The notes under the pieces were generated by a model. That model saw only the letters and a list, made by a program, of their open reading frames with translations, did not search any database and had not been told where the DNA came from. This document shows positions 1 to 6,937 of a DNA stretch of 7,914 bases, piece after piece; within the stretch, counting starts at the first letter, position 1; every line of letters begins with the position of its first letter. The position numbers and the translations under genes are program-made. The DNA is from Phycisphaerales bacterium (GTDB taxonomy: Bacteria > Planctomycetota > Phycisphaerae > Phycisphaerales > SM1A02), in contig JAQWRC010000057.1 of NCBI GenBank assembly GCA_029243925.1, positions 1-7,914 of the forward strand, given 5' to 3'.

Positions 1-2
1 CA

Positions 3-350
3 GGAACGGTTTCCGTGGCTTCTGGGTCATCGGATGTCGTAGTGGGCGAAGAGGTCTCTGGAGGACTTGGCTTTGAGCCGATGCTCCTCTTGCTTGTTGT
101 CTTCGGGGGCATCATTCTCTTTTCCATGTTTGGTGGGCGTAAGGAAAAGAAGAAGCGTGCCGCCATGCTCAGTGCACTGAGTAAAAACGACACCGTTCAA
201 ACAATCGGCGGCATCATTGGATCCGTTGTTGAAGTAAAACCCGATACCGTTGTCGTTCAGGTCGATTCAGGATCGAAGATTCGAATGACCTTCTCTCTGG
301 CAGCTGTTCAGCAGGTTCTTGAGAAGCAGGAAGCCGATTCCGGCGAGTGA
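3..350 (+). CDS. yajC: YajC, Sec translocase accessory subunit (5' end probably outside window)
   Basis: YajC is a small inner-membrane protein that associates with SecDF and the SecYEG translocon. Counting from the GTG at 15, there is one hydrophobic segment (about residues 22-40, EPMLLLLVVFGG onward). A strongly basic stretch RKEKKKR follows at 42-48, then the family signature LSALSKNDTVQTIGGIIGSV (52-71) and a small beta-rich domain ending in KIRMTFSLAAVQQVL. The GTG at 15 could be the start, with AGGA at 2-5 as a weak ribosome site. However, the frame stays open to the left edge, and the Gly/Ser/Val-rich lead before the membrane segment looks like the middle of a longer N-terminal extension. 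I therefore treat the gene as possibly 5'-partial. SecDF starts 21 or 33 bases after its stop, which matches the conserved yajC-secD-secF order. Identity is strong; only the start is uncertain. Confidence 0.92.
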   Translation, partial: GTVSVASGSSDVVVGEEVSGGLGFEPMLLLLVVFGGIILFSMFGGRKEKKKRAAMLSALSKNDTVQTIGGIIGSVVEVKPDTVVVQVDSGSKIRMTFSLAAVQQVLEKQEADSGE

Positions 351-371
351 GTCAACCTTTCTCACAGTAAC

Positions 372-3300
372 GTGACACGCACCATGAAGAATCTCCTTTG
401 GAAGCTCATCCTCATCATTGGCCTCATCGGGAGCTGTCTGCTTGCAGCCATGCCTCCGGAAGAGAAGATCCGACTTGGTCGTGACCTCAGCGGTGGCGTG
501 AGTCTGATCTACTCGGTTCGCATGCCGGACAGCGCGGATCGGTCCCAGATTCTGGAACAGACGATTCGTGTCCTGAATGATCGTGTGAATCCTCAGGGCG
601 TCCTTGATATTTCAATGACCCCATTGGGGGCCGATCGCATCGAAATCGTGATGCCGCTGCCCAACGAAGAGGTCAAGAAGCTTGCTGCGGCATATGAGCA
701 GTCTCTGGAAACCTTCATTGCCGAAGCGGAGATCAATCAGGCAGAACTTCAGGCCGCCTTGGAGCAGCGCGATGCTGTGGCACGATTCGGTGGCAATACG
801 GCCAGCGACCGTGGCCGCCTCATCGTCGATCTTCAGGACGCATGGAATGCACAGGTGGAAGTACAGGTTCGTCTGCAGACGGCTGAAAGCACTGGTGGTG
901 AAGCCACCCAGATCCGTGCAATGCAATTGGAACTGGCGGATGCCCAGATCGAGTTTGAGGAGTTGCTGGACGAGACGCTGGCCTTGAGCCTGGATCGAAG
1001 CCGTGTTGTTCGAGCGCTTGAACTTTCCAATATTGGTGATGTGATCCTCGATGCTGAGGGCGACGCAGTGCTGGATGAAACTGGCACTCCGCAGCGCAAA
1101 CCCTCCGCACGCGAGGCGACGTTGCAGTTGATCATCGATGAATATCCGCATCTTACGGATGTGCTCGACGAGACCACGGCGTCCTTTGATGCCTATCAAG
1201 TAAAACGAACTGGCCTTGACGACCCGGCTGACCTCATGCGATTGCTGCAGGGTGCGGGTGTCATCGAATTCCGCATCGCGGTTGAAGAGGGCAAGGCCGA
1301 AGGCGTGAACGTCGATGATCTGCGGGCGCAGCTTGTCGAAGTTGGGCCTGAAAATACCGACTCAATGCAGGCGCGTTGGTTCCCGATTCATGATCTCAAG
1401 CAGTGGGCGAGTACGCCTGAGCAACTGGCAATACTCGAAGCCGGCCCGCAGGCATTCCTTGCTGGCAGAGGCCTGGTTGCCGCTGAAGCGGATGGCATCG
1501 TCTACCTGATGCTGTATACGAGTTCTCCCAAGAGCCTGACTCATGATGGGTCGGCGGATTGGACCATTGAGTCCACCAGCCGTTCTGCAGACGGATTTGG
1601 ACGGCCAGCGGTCGGCTTCCGGCTCGACCAGGCTGGCGGTCAGGGCATGTCCAAGCTCACGCGGCCACATGTGGGATCCCCAATGGCCATCGTGCTCGAT
1701 GGCAAGGTCTATACAGCTCCTACGTTGCAGAGCCACATCTCCAACAATGGACAGATCACGGGCAGTTTCTCGGATGGTGACATCGATTATCTGATCCGCG
1801 TGCTCGCGTCTGGCGCATTGGAGGCAAGGCTCTCCAATGAACCCATTGCGGTCAATGTCCTTGGTCCATCGCTAGGTGCCGACAATCTGGATCGCGGATT
1901 CGACGCCTTTCTCTGGGCCATTCTCGTCGTCGCGGTCTTCATGCTCGTCTGGTATTTCTTCGCCGGCATGGTTGCCGACCTAGCGCTGCTGTGCAACGGC
2001 ATCATCATCTTCGGCGTCATGGCGATGCTGCACGGGACATTCACTCTGCCTGGGTTGGCTGGTGTTGTGCTCACCATGGGCATGGCCGTCGACGCCAACG
2101 TGCTGATCTACGAACGAATTCGAGAAGAAATCGAGGGTGGGGCCAAGGATCTTCGCGAAGCCATCCGTGAAGGATATGGCCGTGTCTACGCGACTATTCT
2201 TGATGCGAACCTGACGAACCTGATCGTCTGTGCCGTGCTGCTGCTGATGCAGCCCACGACGGAAGTGAAGGGATTCGCACTGACGCTCACCATAGGCATT
2301 CTCGCCACACTGTTTACGGCGCTGTTCGTGACGCGGTTTATCTTCGACATCTACGCTCATGTGTGCAAGGTCCGCTCCATGCCGATGCTGGCGACCATGG
2401 TGCCGATGTTCGGCCGTTTGCTTCGACCGAATATCGATTGGATCGGGTTGCGAGGCTTCTTCTGGACGATGTCATTCCTGCTCATCAGCGGGTCGATCGC
2501 GTTGTTCTTCGTTCGTGGCGCAGATATCTTCGATACGGAGTTCCGTGGTGGAGTCGCGGTCACGATGCGAACCACCCCCGTCGGTGAAGATTCAAACCTG
2601 ATGCTTCGGCACAGTGGTCCGGATTCCGTTCTGCAACGAGTCCGTGGGATCTCAGATGGGGCCGGCGAGGGTGATGCTCTGGATGAGCGGGTGCTCCGTG
2701 AGCTTCGAAACGCCAAAATCCTGACCGTGGGCAATACGGGATTGGATGCCGACGGCAATACGGTTGCGGATGCGTTCCAGGTCAAAGTCGCCAATCCGAC
2801 CGGACTTGGGGTTGATCAGGGAATCCAGGGAATTGTCGAAGCAGCACTGTTGGCGGAGTTCGGTGACCAACTGGCTGTGTCCGAGCCACGACGGTTCACG
2901 GGTGCAGGTTCCGACTCCTACGCGCAGTACACACGGCCTATTGAAATGCGTACTCTTGGTGACGTGCTCGAGCGAGACGGCTTCCCGGCCGATCTGAGCG
3001 CCCATCGTGGGGGCGTTCTTGTTCTGCTTGAGGATATCGAGCCGGCCATCACCGTCGAGGATGTGCAGCAACGCATCGATCAGATGCGGCAGGATCCTGA
3101 CTTCGCCTCTGATACCGTTGGTCGTGAGGTTGTCGTCTATGGTCTCGAAGCTGCAGCGTCATCGGACGAGGCATGGCATTCAGTCGCCGTCGTCGTCAGT
3201 GATCCTGACTTGAACTATCTTCGTTCGGAGTCCGCACTCGTTGATCAACGTTTGGCATCTCGGGAATGGGATCTCATCCGTGCGGCGATGACCAAGCGCA

Positions 3301-3959
3301 GCAGTTTCGAGCAGGTCAGTTCGTTTGCTCCCTCCGTAGCACAGACCCGGTCTGCGAATGCGATCGGCGCAATCATCCTCTCGCTTGCAGGAATCCTCTG
3401 CTACATCTGGATTCGGTTCGGTTCGTTCTACTACTCGTTGGGTGCCATCGTCGCGTTGTGCCACGATGTGATCATCGTGCTTGGTTTCCTGGCCCTGTCT
3501 GGCTTCATCGCCGGCAACGAGTTCGTCTGGAAAAACCTGCTGATTGACGAGTTCCTCATTGATACGGGGGTCGTTGCGGCCTTGCTGACCGTCATTGGGT
3601 ACTCGCTGAACGATACGATCGTCATCCTTGATCGCATTCGAGAGAATCGCGGCAAGCGTGCACTGCCAACCCGTGAAGTGGTCAATACCTCGATCAACCA
3701 GGCCTTCAGCCGGACCGTACTGACGTCTGTAACCACGGCGATTGCGGTCCTGATCATCTACGTCACCGGTGGCACTGGTATTCGGGCATTCGCCTTCGCG
3801 CTGCTGATCGGTGTTGTCGTCGGGACCTACTCTTCGGTCGCCATTGCCTCGCCACTGGTCTACCGCCGGGGGAACGTGTCTCCGCCGACCGATGATGAAT
3901 CAGACGCAGATGCGCTGTCTGATGAGGGCGTGCTCTCCACTGACCGCCACCCCGCTTGA
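372..3959 (+). CDS. secDF: Fused SecD-SecF protein translocase subunit, enlarged (1195 aa)
   Basis: SecDF is the proton-driven membrane motor that completes Sec-dependent export. The SecD half has TM1 (about 8-27) and the LGRDLSGG motif (35-42). Its conserved periplasmic core begins at RPAVGFRLDQAGGQG (from 411) and runs through SNNGQITGSFS and RVLASGALEARL. TM2-TM6 (about 512-655) include TLPGLAG (558-564) and GMAVDANVLIYERIREE, with D574 the probable proton-relay aspartate. The SecF half has TM7 (about 695-714), DTEFRGG (721-727), TM8 from about 997, GYSLNDTIVILDRIREN (1076-1092) and NQAFSRT with R1114. R1114 is likely the relay arginine described in Thermus SecDF. Twelve membrane segments are expected. 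The protein is much longer than fused SecDF of Bacillus or Thermus (about 735 aa from memory). The excess lies in a helical insertion at about residues 99-279 and in a large SecF periplasmic region (about 728-990). An acidic tail of about 25 residues ends it. ATG at 384 is an alternative start; neither start has a clear ribosome site. Confidence 0.97.
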   Translation: MTRTMKNLLWKLILIIGLIGSCLLAAMPPEEKIRLGRDLSGGVSLIYSVRMPDSADRSQILEQTIRVLNDRVNPQGVLDISMTPLGADRIEIVMPLPNEEVKKLAAAYEQSLETFIAEAEINQAELQAALEQRDAVARFGGNTASDRGRLIVDLQDAWNAQVEVQVRLQTAESTGGEATQIRAMQLELADAQIEFEELLDETLALSLDRSRVVRALELSNIGDVILDAEGDAVLDETGTPQRKPSAREATLQLIIDEYPHLTDVLDETTASFDAYQVKRTGLDDPADLMRLLQGAGVIEFRIAVEEGKAEGVNVDDLRAQLVEVGPENTDSMQARWFPIHDLKQWASTPEQLAILEAGPQAFLAGRGLVAAEADGIVYLMLYTSSPKSLTHDGSADWTIESTSRSADGFGRPAVGFRLDQAGGQGMSKLTRPHVGSPMAIVLDGKVYTAPTLQSHISNNGQITGSFSDGDIDYLIRVLASGALEARLSNEPIAVNVLGPSLGADNLDRGFDAFLWAILVVAVFMLVWYFFAGMVADLALLCNGIIIFGVMAMLHGTFTLPGLAGVVLTMGMAVDANVLIYERIREEIEGGAKDLREAIREGYGRVYATILDANLTNLIVCAVLLLMQPTTEVKGFALTLTIGILATLFTALFVTRFIFDIYAHVCKVRSMPMLATMVPMFGRLLRPNIDWIGLRGFFWTMSFLLISGSIALFFVRGADIFDTEFRGGVAVTMRTTPVGEDSNLMLRHSGPDSVLQRVRGISDGAGEGDALDERVLRELRNAKILTVGNTGLDADGNTVADAFQVKVANPTGLGVDQGIQGIVEAALLAEFGDQLAVSEPRRFTGAGSDSYAQYTRPIEMRTLGDVLERDGFPADLSAHRGGVLVLLEDIEPAITVEDVQQRIDQMRQDPDFASDTVGREVVVYGLEAAASSDEAWHSVAVVVSDPDLNYLRSESALVDQRLASREWDLIRAAMTKRSSFEQVSSFAPSVAQTRSANAIGAIILSLAGILCYIWIRFGSFYYSLGAIVALCHDVIIVLGFLALSGFIAGNEFVWKNLLIDEFLIDTGVVAALLTVIGYSLNDTIVILDRIRENRGKRALPTREVVNTSINQAFSRTVLTSVTTAIAVLIIYVTGGTGIRAFAFALLIGVVVGTYSSVAIASPLVYRRGNVSPPTDDESDADALSDEGVLSTDRHPA

Positions 3960-4095
3960 GCTGAGCTGTCCATCCTTGTGACCGCCACATCGCTGCTGCA
4001 ATGCAGTGAAAGCTGTCGCAATGATTTTGGAAGTTCTTAGGAGTGGATATCCGATGTCAATGGTGAGGGGCGACGTACATCCAATTTCCTGTTTC

Positions 4096-4100
4096 GGAGG
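4096..4100 (+). promoter_or_regulatory. Ribosome binding site of the LysM gene
   Basis: GGAGG lies five bases before the ATG at 4106. It is the strongest Shine-Dalgarno match in the window and fixes the start of the LysM gene. The remaining gap from 3960 to 4095 shows no open frame that looks coding, no convincing terminator after secDF (no stem followed by a T run) and no clear -35/-10 pair. Whether the LysM gene has its own promoter or is read through from secDF cannot be decided by eye. Confidence 0.75.
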
Positions 4101-4105
4101 CACTC

Positions 4106-4906
4106 ATGTCGGTTGGCAGCAAGGTCGTTCTTCTTGTTTCGTTTGGTTTCATCGGTCTTTTGATCTGGTACTACGGGGGTACGCCTCCTACGGCCGCTGA
4201 TGCTGCAATTCCTGATGCTGCAGTCGTCAGTGAGCAGCCCGCAGCAAGGCCGCTGCCGACGCCCGTTCCGGCCACTCGGCGATCAACTCCATCGCCCTCC
4301 GTGGCGACTGCCGTCCTTGAGCCTCGACCTCCAAAGTCGACCCACTCAACCCTGGTGGCTGCCGGACCGGAATCCATTGCACCTGCGAATGAAATCGTCA
4401 TGGGCGAGTCCACAGTGGGGAATCGCGTTGCTCGTACCCGGCCAGCCGAGTTGCAATCGCCTGCCATTCGTACAGCACCCGTGACGAAGCCGGTGACATC
4501 GCATACGCGAACGGTGGCTCCATCAACTGGAGTCCGCACCCATAAAGTGCAGCCGGGCGATACGCTGAGTGAGATTGCAGAGCGCTATCTCGGTTCACAC
4601 CGTGACTGGTATTTGATCGTCGCCGCCAACACCGGCATGGATGAAAACAACCTTCGCGTGGGCAAGACGATCACGATACCTGCACGTTCAGCCAGAAAGA
4701 CGACAACGCCACCACGTGTGGCGGCGCCAGTTCCGGCCGGATCGCAGCAGCATACGGTGACTGATGGCGACTCACTGTCGACCATTGCAGACCGCTATTA
4801 CGGCCATGAGAAGCACTGGACGCGTGTCTTTGAGGCAAATCGTTCGATGCTCGGTGGTGATCCAGATCGACTTCGCATCGGAATGGTGCTGGTCGTTCCT
4901 CGCTAG
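4106..4906 (+). CDS. Membrane-anchored or secreted protein with two LysM domains
   Basis: LysM domains bind N-acetylglucosamine-containing glycans, usually peptidoglycan. The 266-residue product begins with a hydrophobic segment (about residues 6-22) that could be an uncleaved anchor or a signal peptide. No cysteine follows it, so there is no lipobox. A long Pro/Thr/Ala/Ser-rich, low-complexity spacer runs from about 25 to 140. LysM 1 spans about 146-192 (HKVQPGDTLSEIAERYLG, then ITIP). LysM 2 spans about 216-265 (HTVTDGDSLSTIADRYYG, then LVVP). Both have the W[YT].[IV]..AN core typical of the variant seen in cell-envelope proteins. A Pro/Thr linker separates them. No catalytic domain (peptidase, amidase or glycosidase) is present, so the likely role is binding or scaffolding at the cell wall. 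It follows secDF on the same strand after 146 bases and is convergent with the aldo/keto reductase. The start is set by GGAGG five bases upstream. Confidence 0.93.
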   Translation: MSVGSKVVLLVSFGFIGLLIWYYGGTPPTAADAAIPDAAVVSEQPAARPLPTPVPATRRSTPSPSVATAVLEPRPPKSTHSTLVAAGPESIAPANEIVMGESTVGNRVARTRPAELQSPAIRTAPVTKPVTSHTRTVAPSTGVRTHKVQPGDTLSEIAERYLGSHRDWYLIVAANTGMDENNLRVGKTITIPARSARKTTTPPRVAAPVPAGSQQHTVTDGDSLSTIADRYYGHEKHWTRVFEANRSMLGGDPDRLRIGMVLVVPR

Positions 4907-5042
4907 TCCTGCTGCAGGTGTGCCATCATGCTGGCATTGGAATGCATCCGTTCCAGTGATCGGCTTCCAATCACGATTGAACTGATGCCCTCGGCAACGG
5001 GGGATTGGTTCATCAGGAATGCAAGGGCGGCTTGCGCATCAG
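4903..5042 (-). pseudogene. Displaced C-terminal 45 codons of the aldo/keto reductase, other frame
   Basis: Read on the - strand from 5040, the frame one base off the main reductase frame gives DAQAALAFLMNQSPVAEGIS, then SIVIGSRSLERMHSNA and a tail ending MMAHLQQD, with TAG at 4905-4903. This is the expected end of the aldo/keto reductase fold: the final helix-strand with the (I/V)xG(S/T)xxxEhhxxN signature near the NADP site. The main frame reads correctly through KKGLGSGHL up to 5040 and then runs out of homology to a stop at 5013. Inserting one base between about 5040 and 5045 would join the two into a full protein of about 259 residues. That means either a genuine one-base deletion, so that the enzyme is truncated, or a sequencing or assembly error. 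No slippery heptamer is visible at the junction. Confidence 0.85.
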
Positions 5043-5681
5043 ATGTCCGCTGCCCAGCCCCTTCTTGACCAGAACGCCGACCCCCTGATCAGCAGCCGCT
5101 CGGATGACGGGCTCCATCGTGGTGTCATCAATGTTGTATTCAAGCATGACGACGTCCGCCCATTCAAGGGCTGCATGCATGCCGTCACTGGATTTCCCCG
5201 ACATGCCGATGGCCCGGGCCATGCCAGCATCACGCAGCGAGCGGAGCAGGTTTGGCAGGACGCCATCCTGCTGCAGTTGCAGATCGGATCCATCAGAGTG
5301 CAGCAGCAGCAGGTCAAGATGATCGGTCTGAAGTCTGCTCAGGCTTTCCTGCACTGAACGACGTATCGCTTCAGGACTGAAGTCGTAGCATGAGTGTCCG
5401 TCTTTCCACTGCTCGCCTGCTTTGCTGGAGAGAAGATATTCGTCACGCCGTGATGCCAGGCATTGACCAATCCGCTCTTCGCTGGTTCCGTATGCAGGAG
5501 CAGTGTCAATGAGATTGATGCCCAGGTCGAGGATCCCATCAAGCAGTCGAGCCACTTCGTCATCCGAGGGGATCAGGTAGGGTTCCGGGTACTTGATTCC
5601 TTCGTTGCGGCCAATCTTGAACGCACCGAATCCAAGTGGTGTCACCTCAAGTCCGGTGCGACCGAGTGGGCGTCGTTCCAC
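5013..5681 (-). CDS. Aldo/keto reductase, frameshifted and truncated at the C-terminus
   Basis: Members of this family reduce aldehydes, ketones or sugars with NADPH, or oxidise alcohols, in a TIM barrel. From the GTG start the protein begins VERRPLGRTGLEVTPLGFGA, the classic opening. The catalytic tetrad is visible: D59 and Y64 in LIDTAPAYGTSEERIG, K87 in LLSSKAGE and H128 in LDLLLLHSD. GMSGKS and VGVLVKKGLGSGHL follow. The frame then leaves the family and stops at 5013 after 222 codons, while the missing C-terminus lies in the next frame (4903-5040). If the break is real, the cofactor-binding C-terminal strand and helix are lost and activity is doubtful. GTG at 5681 is preferred over the in-frame start at 5729. 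It is preceded by AAAGGGAG at five bases, and the 16 extra residues match nothing in the family. It overlaps the end of the upstream FAD gene by 40 bases in another frame, so the two are probably co-transcribed and coupled. Substrate unknown. Confidence 0.92.
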   Translation of the reverse strand: MERRPLGRTGLEVTPLGFGAFKIGRNEGIKYPEPYLIPSDDEVARLLDGILDLGINLIDTAPAYGTSEERIGQCLASRRDEYLLSSKAGEQWKDGHSCYDFSPEAIRRSVQESLSRLQTDHLDLLLLHSDGSDLQLQQDGVLPNLLRSLRDAGMARAIGMSGKSSDGMHAALEWADVVMLEYNIDDTTMEPVIRAAADQGVGVLVKKGLGSGHLMRKPPLHS

Positions 5682-6868
5682 GTCTGCTCCCTTTCCCACG
5701 GTGGCAGCGCAACACTGGGTCGCGGCCATTCGTGCAGGTCAATCTGGGGTGCATCATTGCGTGCTGCCGGCGGCAGCAGATCAAGCACCGAATCTGAGAG
5801 CATCGGCACCAAAGCCAGTTTTGTCGGCCAGGCGGTCATGATGTTGCCTTCCTGGAAGAGTGTTGGGCCGTCCGGACGTCGTCCTTGGGAGGATGCTTCT
5901 GCGCGATTCGCCACGTACGTACCAAACTGGATGCCGTCCAGATTGAGTGCCGGCAGCGCACGAAGCACGTCTCGGCGGGCGCGTTGAATCGTCTCTGAGC
6001 GGGTCATGCCGACGCAATCTTCAGCGAGTGCCCCTCCAATTTGCCAGACAGTACGGTCGGCGCAATCGACGGTTGACGTGATCGTCAGCCAAGGTTTCCC
6101 TTCGTGGATGCAGTGGCCATTGAGTCTGGGGAGATCCCCGCGGGCGACCACCATGTGCAATGGTCTGGTCTGCATGCTGGGGGTGCTCAGCTTCAACATG
6201 TCCCTGAGTGGCCCATTTCCTCCACCAGCGGCCAGCACGACATGACGTGGGATCAGATCGAGGGGCTCACTCGTTTCTGGATTCAGCAAGCGAACTCGCT
6301 GCAGGTGCCCCTCACTGTCGAGGTCGAACTCGAAACCACTTTGGAAGTCGATCTTCAGGCATCGATCCCGATGCTGGTTCCCAAGGATGGTCAACATGCT
6401 CTGGGGCTCAATGACTTGCTCGTCGAGCCGCTGTACGGGCCCACTCCAGCTTCTGAGTGGGATTGGTCGAGCATCTGCTGGCATCGGCACTGGTTTGACA
6501 CGCAGGCCCAGGCGGGCCCCAAGAAGGCCTAGGCGGGACCTGAGACCGGGCAGCGCCCAGAGGCAGCAATAGTCACTGCGAAGTTGTGTGCCGGCGAGAT
6601 TCGGGTGTTGCTCCCCGCCGAGGGCCCGACGCCATCGAAGTGGCATGTCTCGAATGGTTCGTGAAGCTCGGGAGGGGCGGCCACGCAAGGCATACTTCAG
6701 CCCCCCATGAATGATCCCCTGGGAAGCGATCGTCTGCCCAAGCCCAAGGCTCTCAGTTTCAAGCAGCAGCGTGCGATATCCCGCTTGATGAAGTTCATCA
6801 AGCATCCACAGTCCTGCAGCGCCTCCGCCGAGGATGAGCACATCGAGAGTGAGGGGGGAGGGCTCCAT
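5642..6868 (-). CDS. FAD-dependent oxidoreductase, DAO / glycerol-3-phosphate dehydrogenase-like family
   Basis: The 408-residue product starts with a Rossmann dinucleotide fold: LDVLILGGGAAGLW (GGGAAG at 14-19) closes on the acidic residue in LLLETE (34-39), which should hold the FAD ribose. GQTIASQGIIHGGLKY (44-59) is the second FAD contact, typical of the DAO family (amino-acid, 2-hydroxyglutarate and glycerol-3-phosphate oxidoreductases). RHVVLAAGGGNG in the middle is the second flavin motif. The C-terminal DGPTLFQEGNIMTAWPTKLAL resembles the FAD-closing region. No signal peptide or membrane segment is seen, so it should be cytoplasmic. The substrate is not recognisable. ATG at 6868 is chosen because GAGGA lies nine bases upstream and the fold begins at once; GTG at 6889 is a weaker alternative adding seven residues. 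It is the first gene of a - strand pair with the aldo/keto reductase and is divergent from the alpha/beta hydrolase. Confidence 0.92.
   Translation of the reverse strand: MEPSPLTLDVLILGGGAAGLWMLDELHQAGYRTLLLETESLGLGQTIASQGIIHGGLKYALRGRPSRASRTIRDMPLRWRRALGGEQHPNLAGTQLRSDYCCLWALPGLRSRLGLLGARLGLRVKPVPMPADARPIPLRSWSGPVQRLDEQVIEPQSMLTILGNQHRDRCLKIDFQSGFEFDLDSEGHLQRVRLLNPETSEPLDLIPRHVVLAAGGGNGPLRDMLKLSTPSMQTRPLHMVVARGDLPRLNGHCIHEGKPWLTITSTVDCADRTVWQIGGALAEDCVGMTRSETIQRARRDVLRALPALNLDGIQFGTYVANRAEASSQGRRPDGPTLFQEGNIMTAWPTKLALVPMLSDSVLDLLPPAARNDAPQIDLHEWPRPSVALPPWEREQTWNDAHSVAPDLR
5687..5694 (-). promoter_or_regulatory. Ribosome binding site of the aldo/keto reductase, inside the FAD gene
   Basis: AAAGGGAG on the - strand lies five bases before GTG 5681-5679. 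It sits within the last codons of the FAD oxidoreductase gene. It decides the reductase start in favour of 5681 over the in-frame upstream start at 5729, and it implies translational coupling between the two overlapping genes. Confidence 0.7.
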
Positions 6869-6903
6869 GAATGCACATCCTCGACGCACTGCCTCATTGC
6901 GTC

Positions 6904-6918
6904 AAGATGGCGTATCTT
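6904..6918. repeat. Short inverted repeat in the divergent intergenic gap
   Basis: AAGAT and ATCTT form perfect five-base arms around a five-base centre (GGCGT). They lie in the 69-base space between the starts of the FAD oxidoreductase and the hydrolase. The position suits a regulator-binding site serving both genes, but arms this short occur often by chance. I see no well-matched -35/-10 pair in either direction to anchor it: TTGACG occurs on the - strand at 6902-6897, but its partner 17 bases on (GAGGAT) is poor. Confidence 0.25.
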
Positions 6919-6924
6919 TGGCAG

Positions 6925-6931
6925 AAAGGAG
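6925..6931 (+). promoter_or_regulatory. Ribosome binding site of the alpha/beta hydrolase
   Basis: AAAGGAG lies six bases before the GTG at 6938. It selects this start over the open frame that continues upstream to 6707, which would run antisense through the first 160 bases of the FAD gene and encodes a segment without family resemblance. Confidence 0.75.
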
Positions 6932-6937
6932 AGCCTT

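Noticed and set aside
612..1199. Long open frame on the - strand inside secDF (195 codons)
   Set aside because: It lies wholly opposite the SecD reading, has no recognisable motif, and its product is rich in Cys, Arg and His as antisense shadows are. The SecDF reading in the other direction is unambiguous.
3941..3988. Ten-base direct repeat TGACCGCCAC at 3941-3950 and 3979-3988
   Set aside because: A repeated ten-mer is expected by chance in a window of this size; there are no further copies in a row and no attachment-site context.
4006..4200. Small + strand frame between secDF and the LysM gene
   Set aside because: It runs into the LysM gene in another frame, has no ribosome site and no protein-like pattern.
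5297..5312. Short CAG repeat
   Set aside because: It falls in the run of leucine codons before the catalytic histidine of the aldo/keto reductase (LLLLH) and is explained by coding.
6707..6937. Upstream extension of the hydrolase frame to an ATG at 6707
   Set aside because: It would run antisense through the N-terminal part of the FAD gene, shows no family similarity, and a good ribosome site points to GTG 6938.
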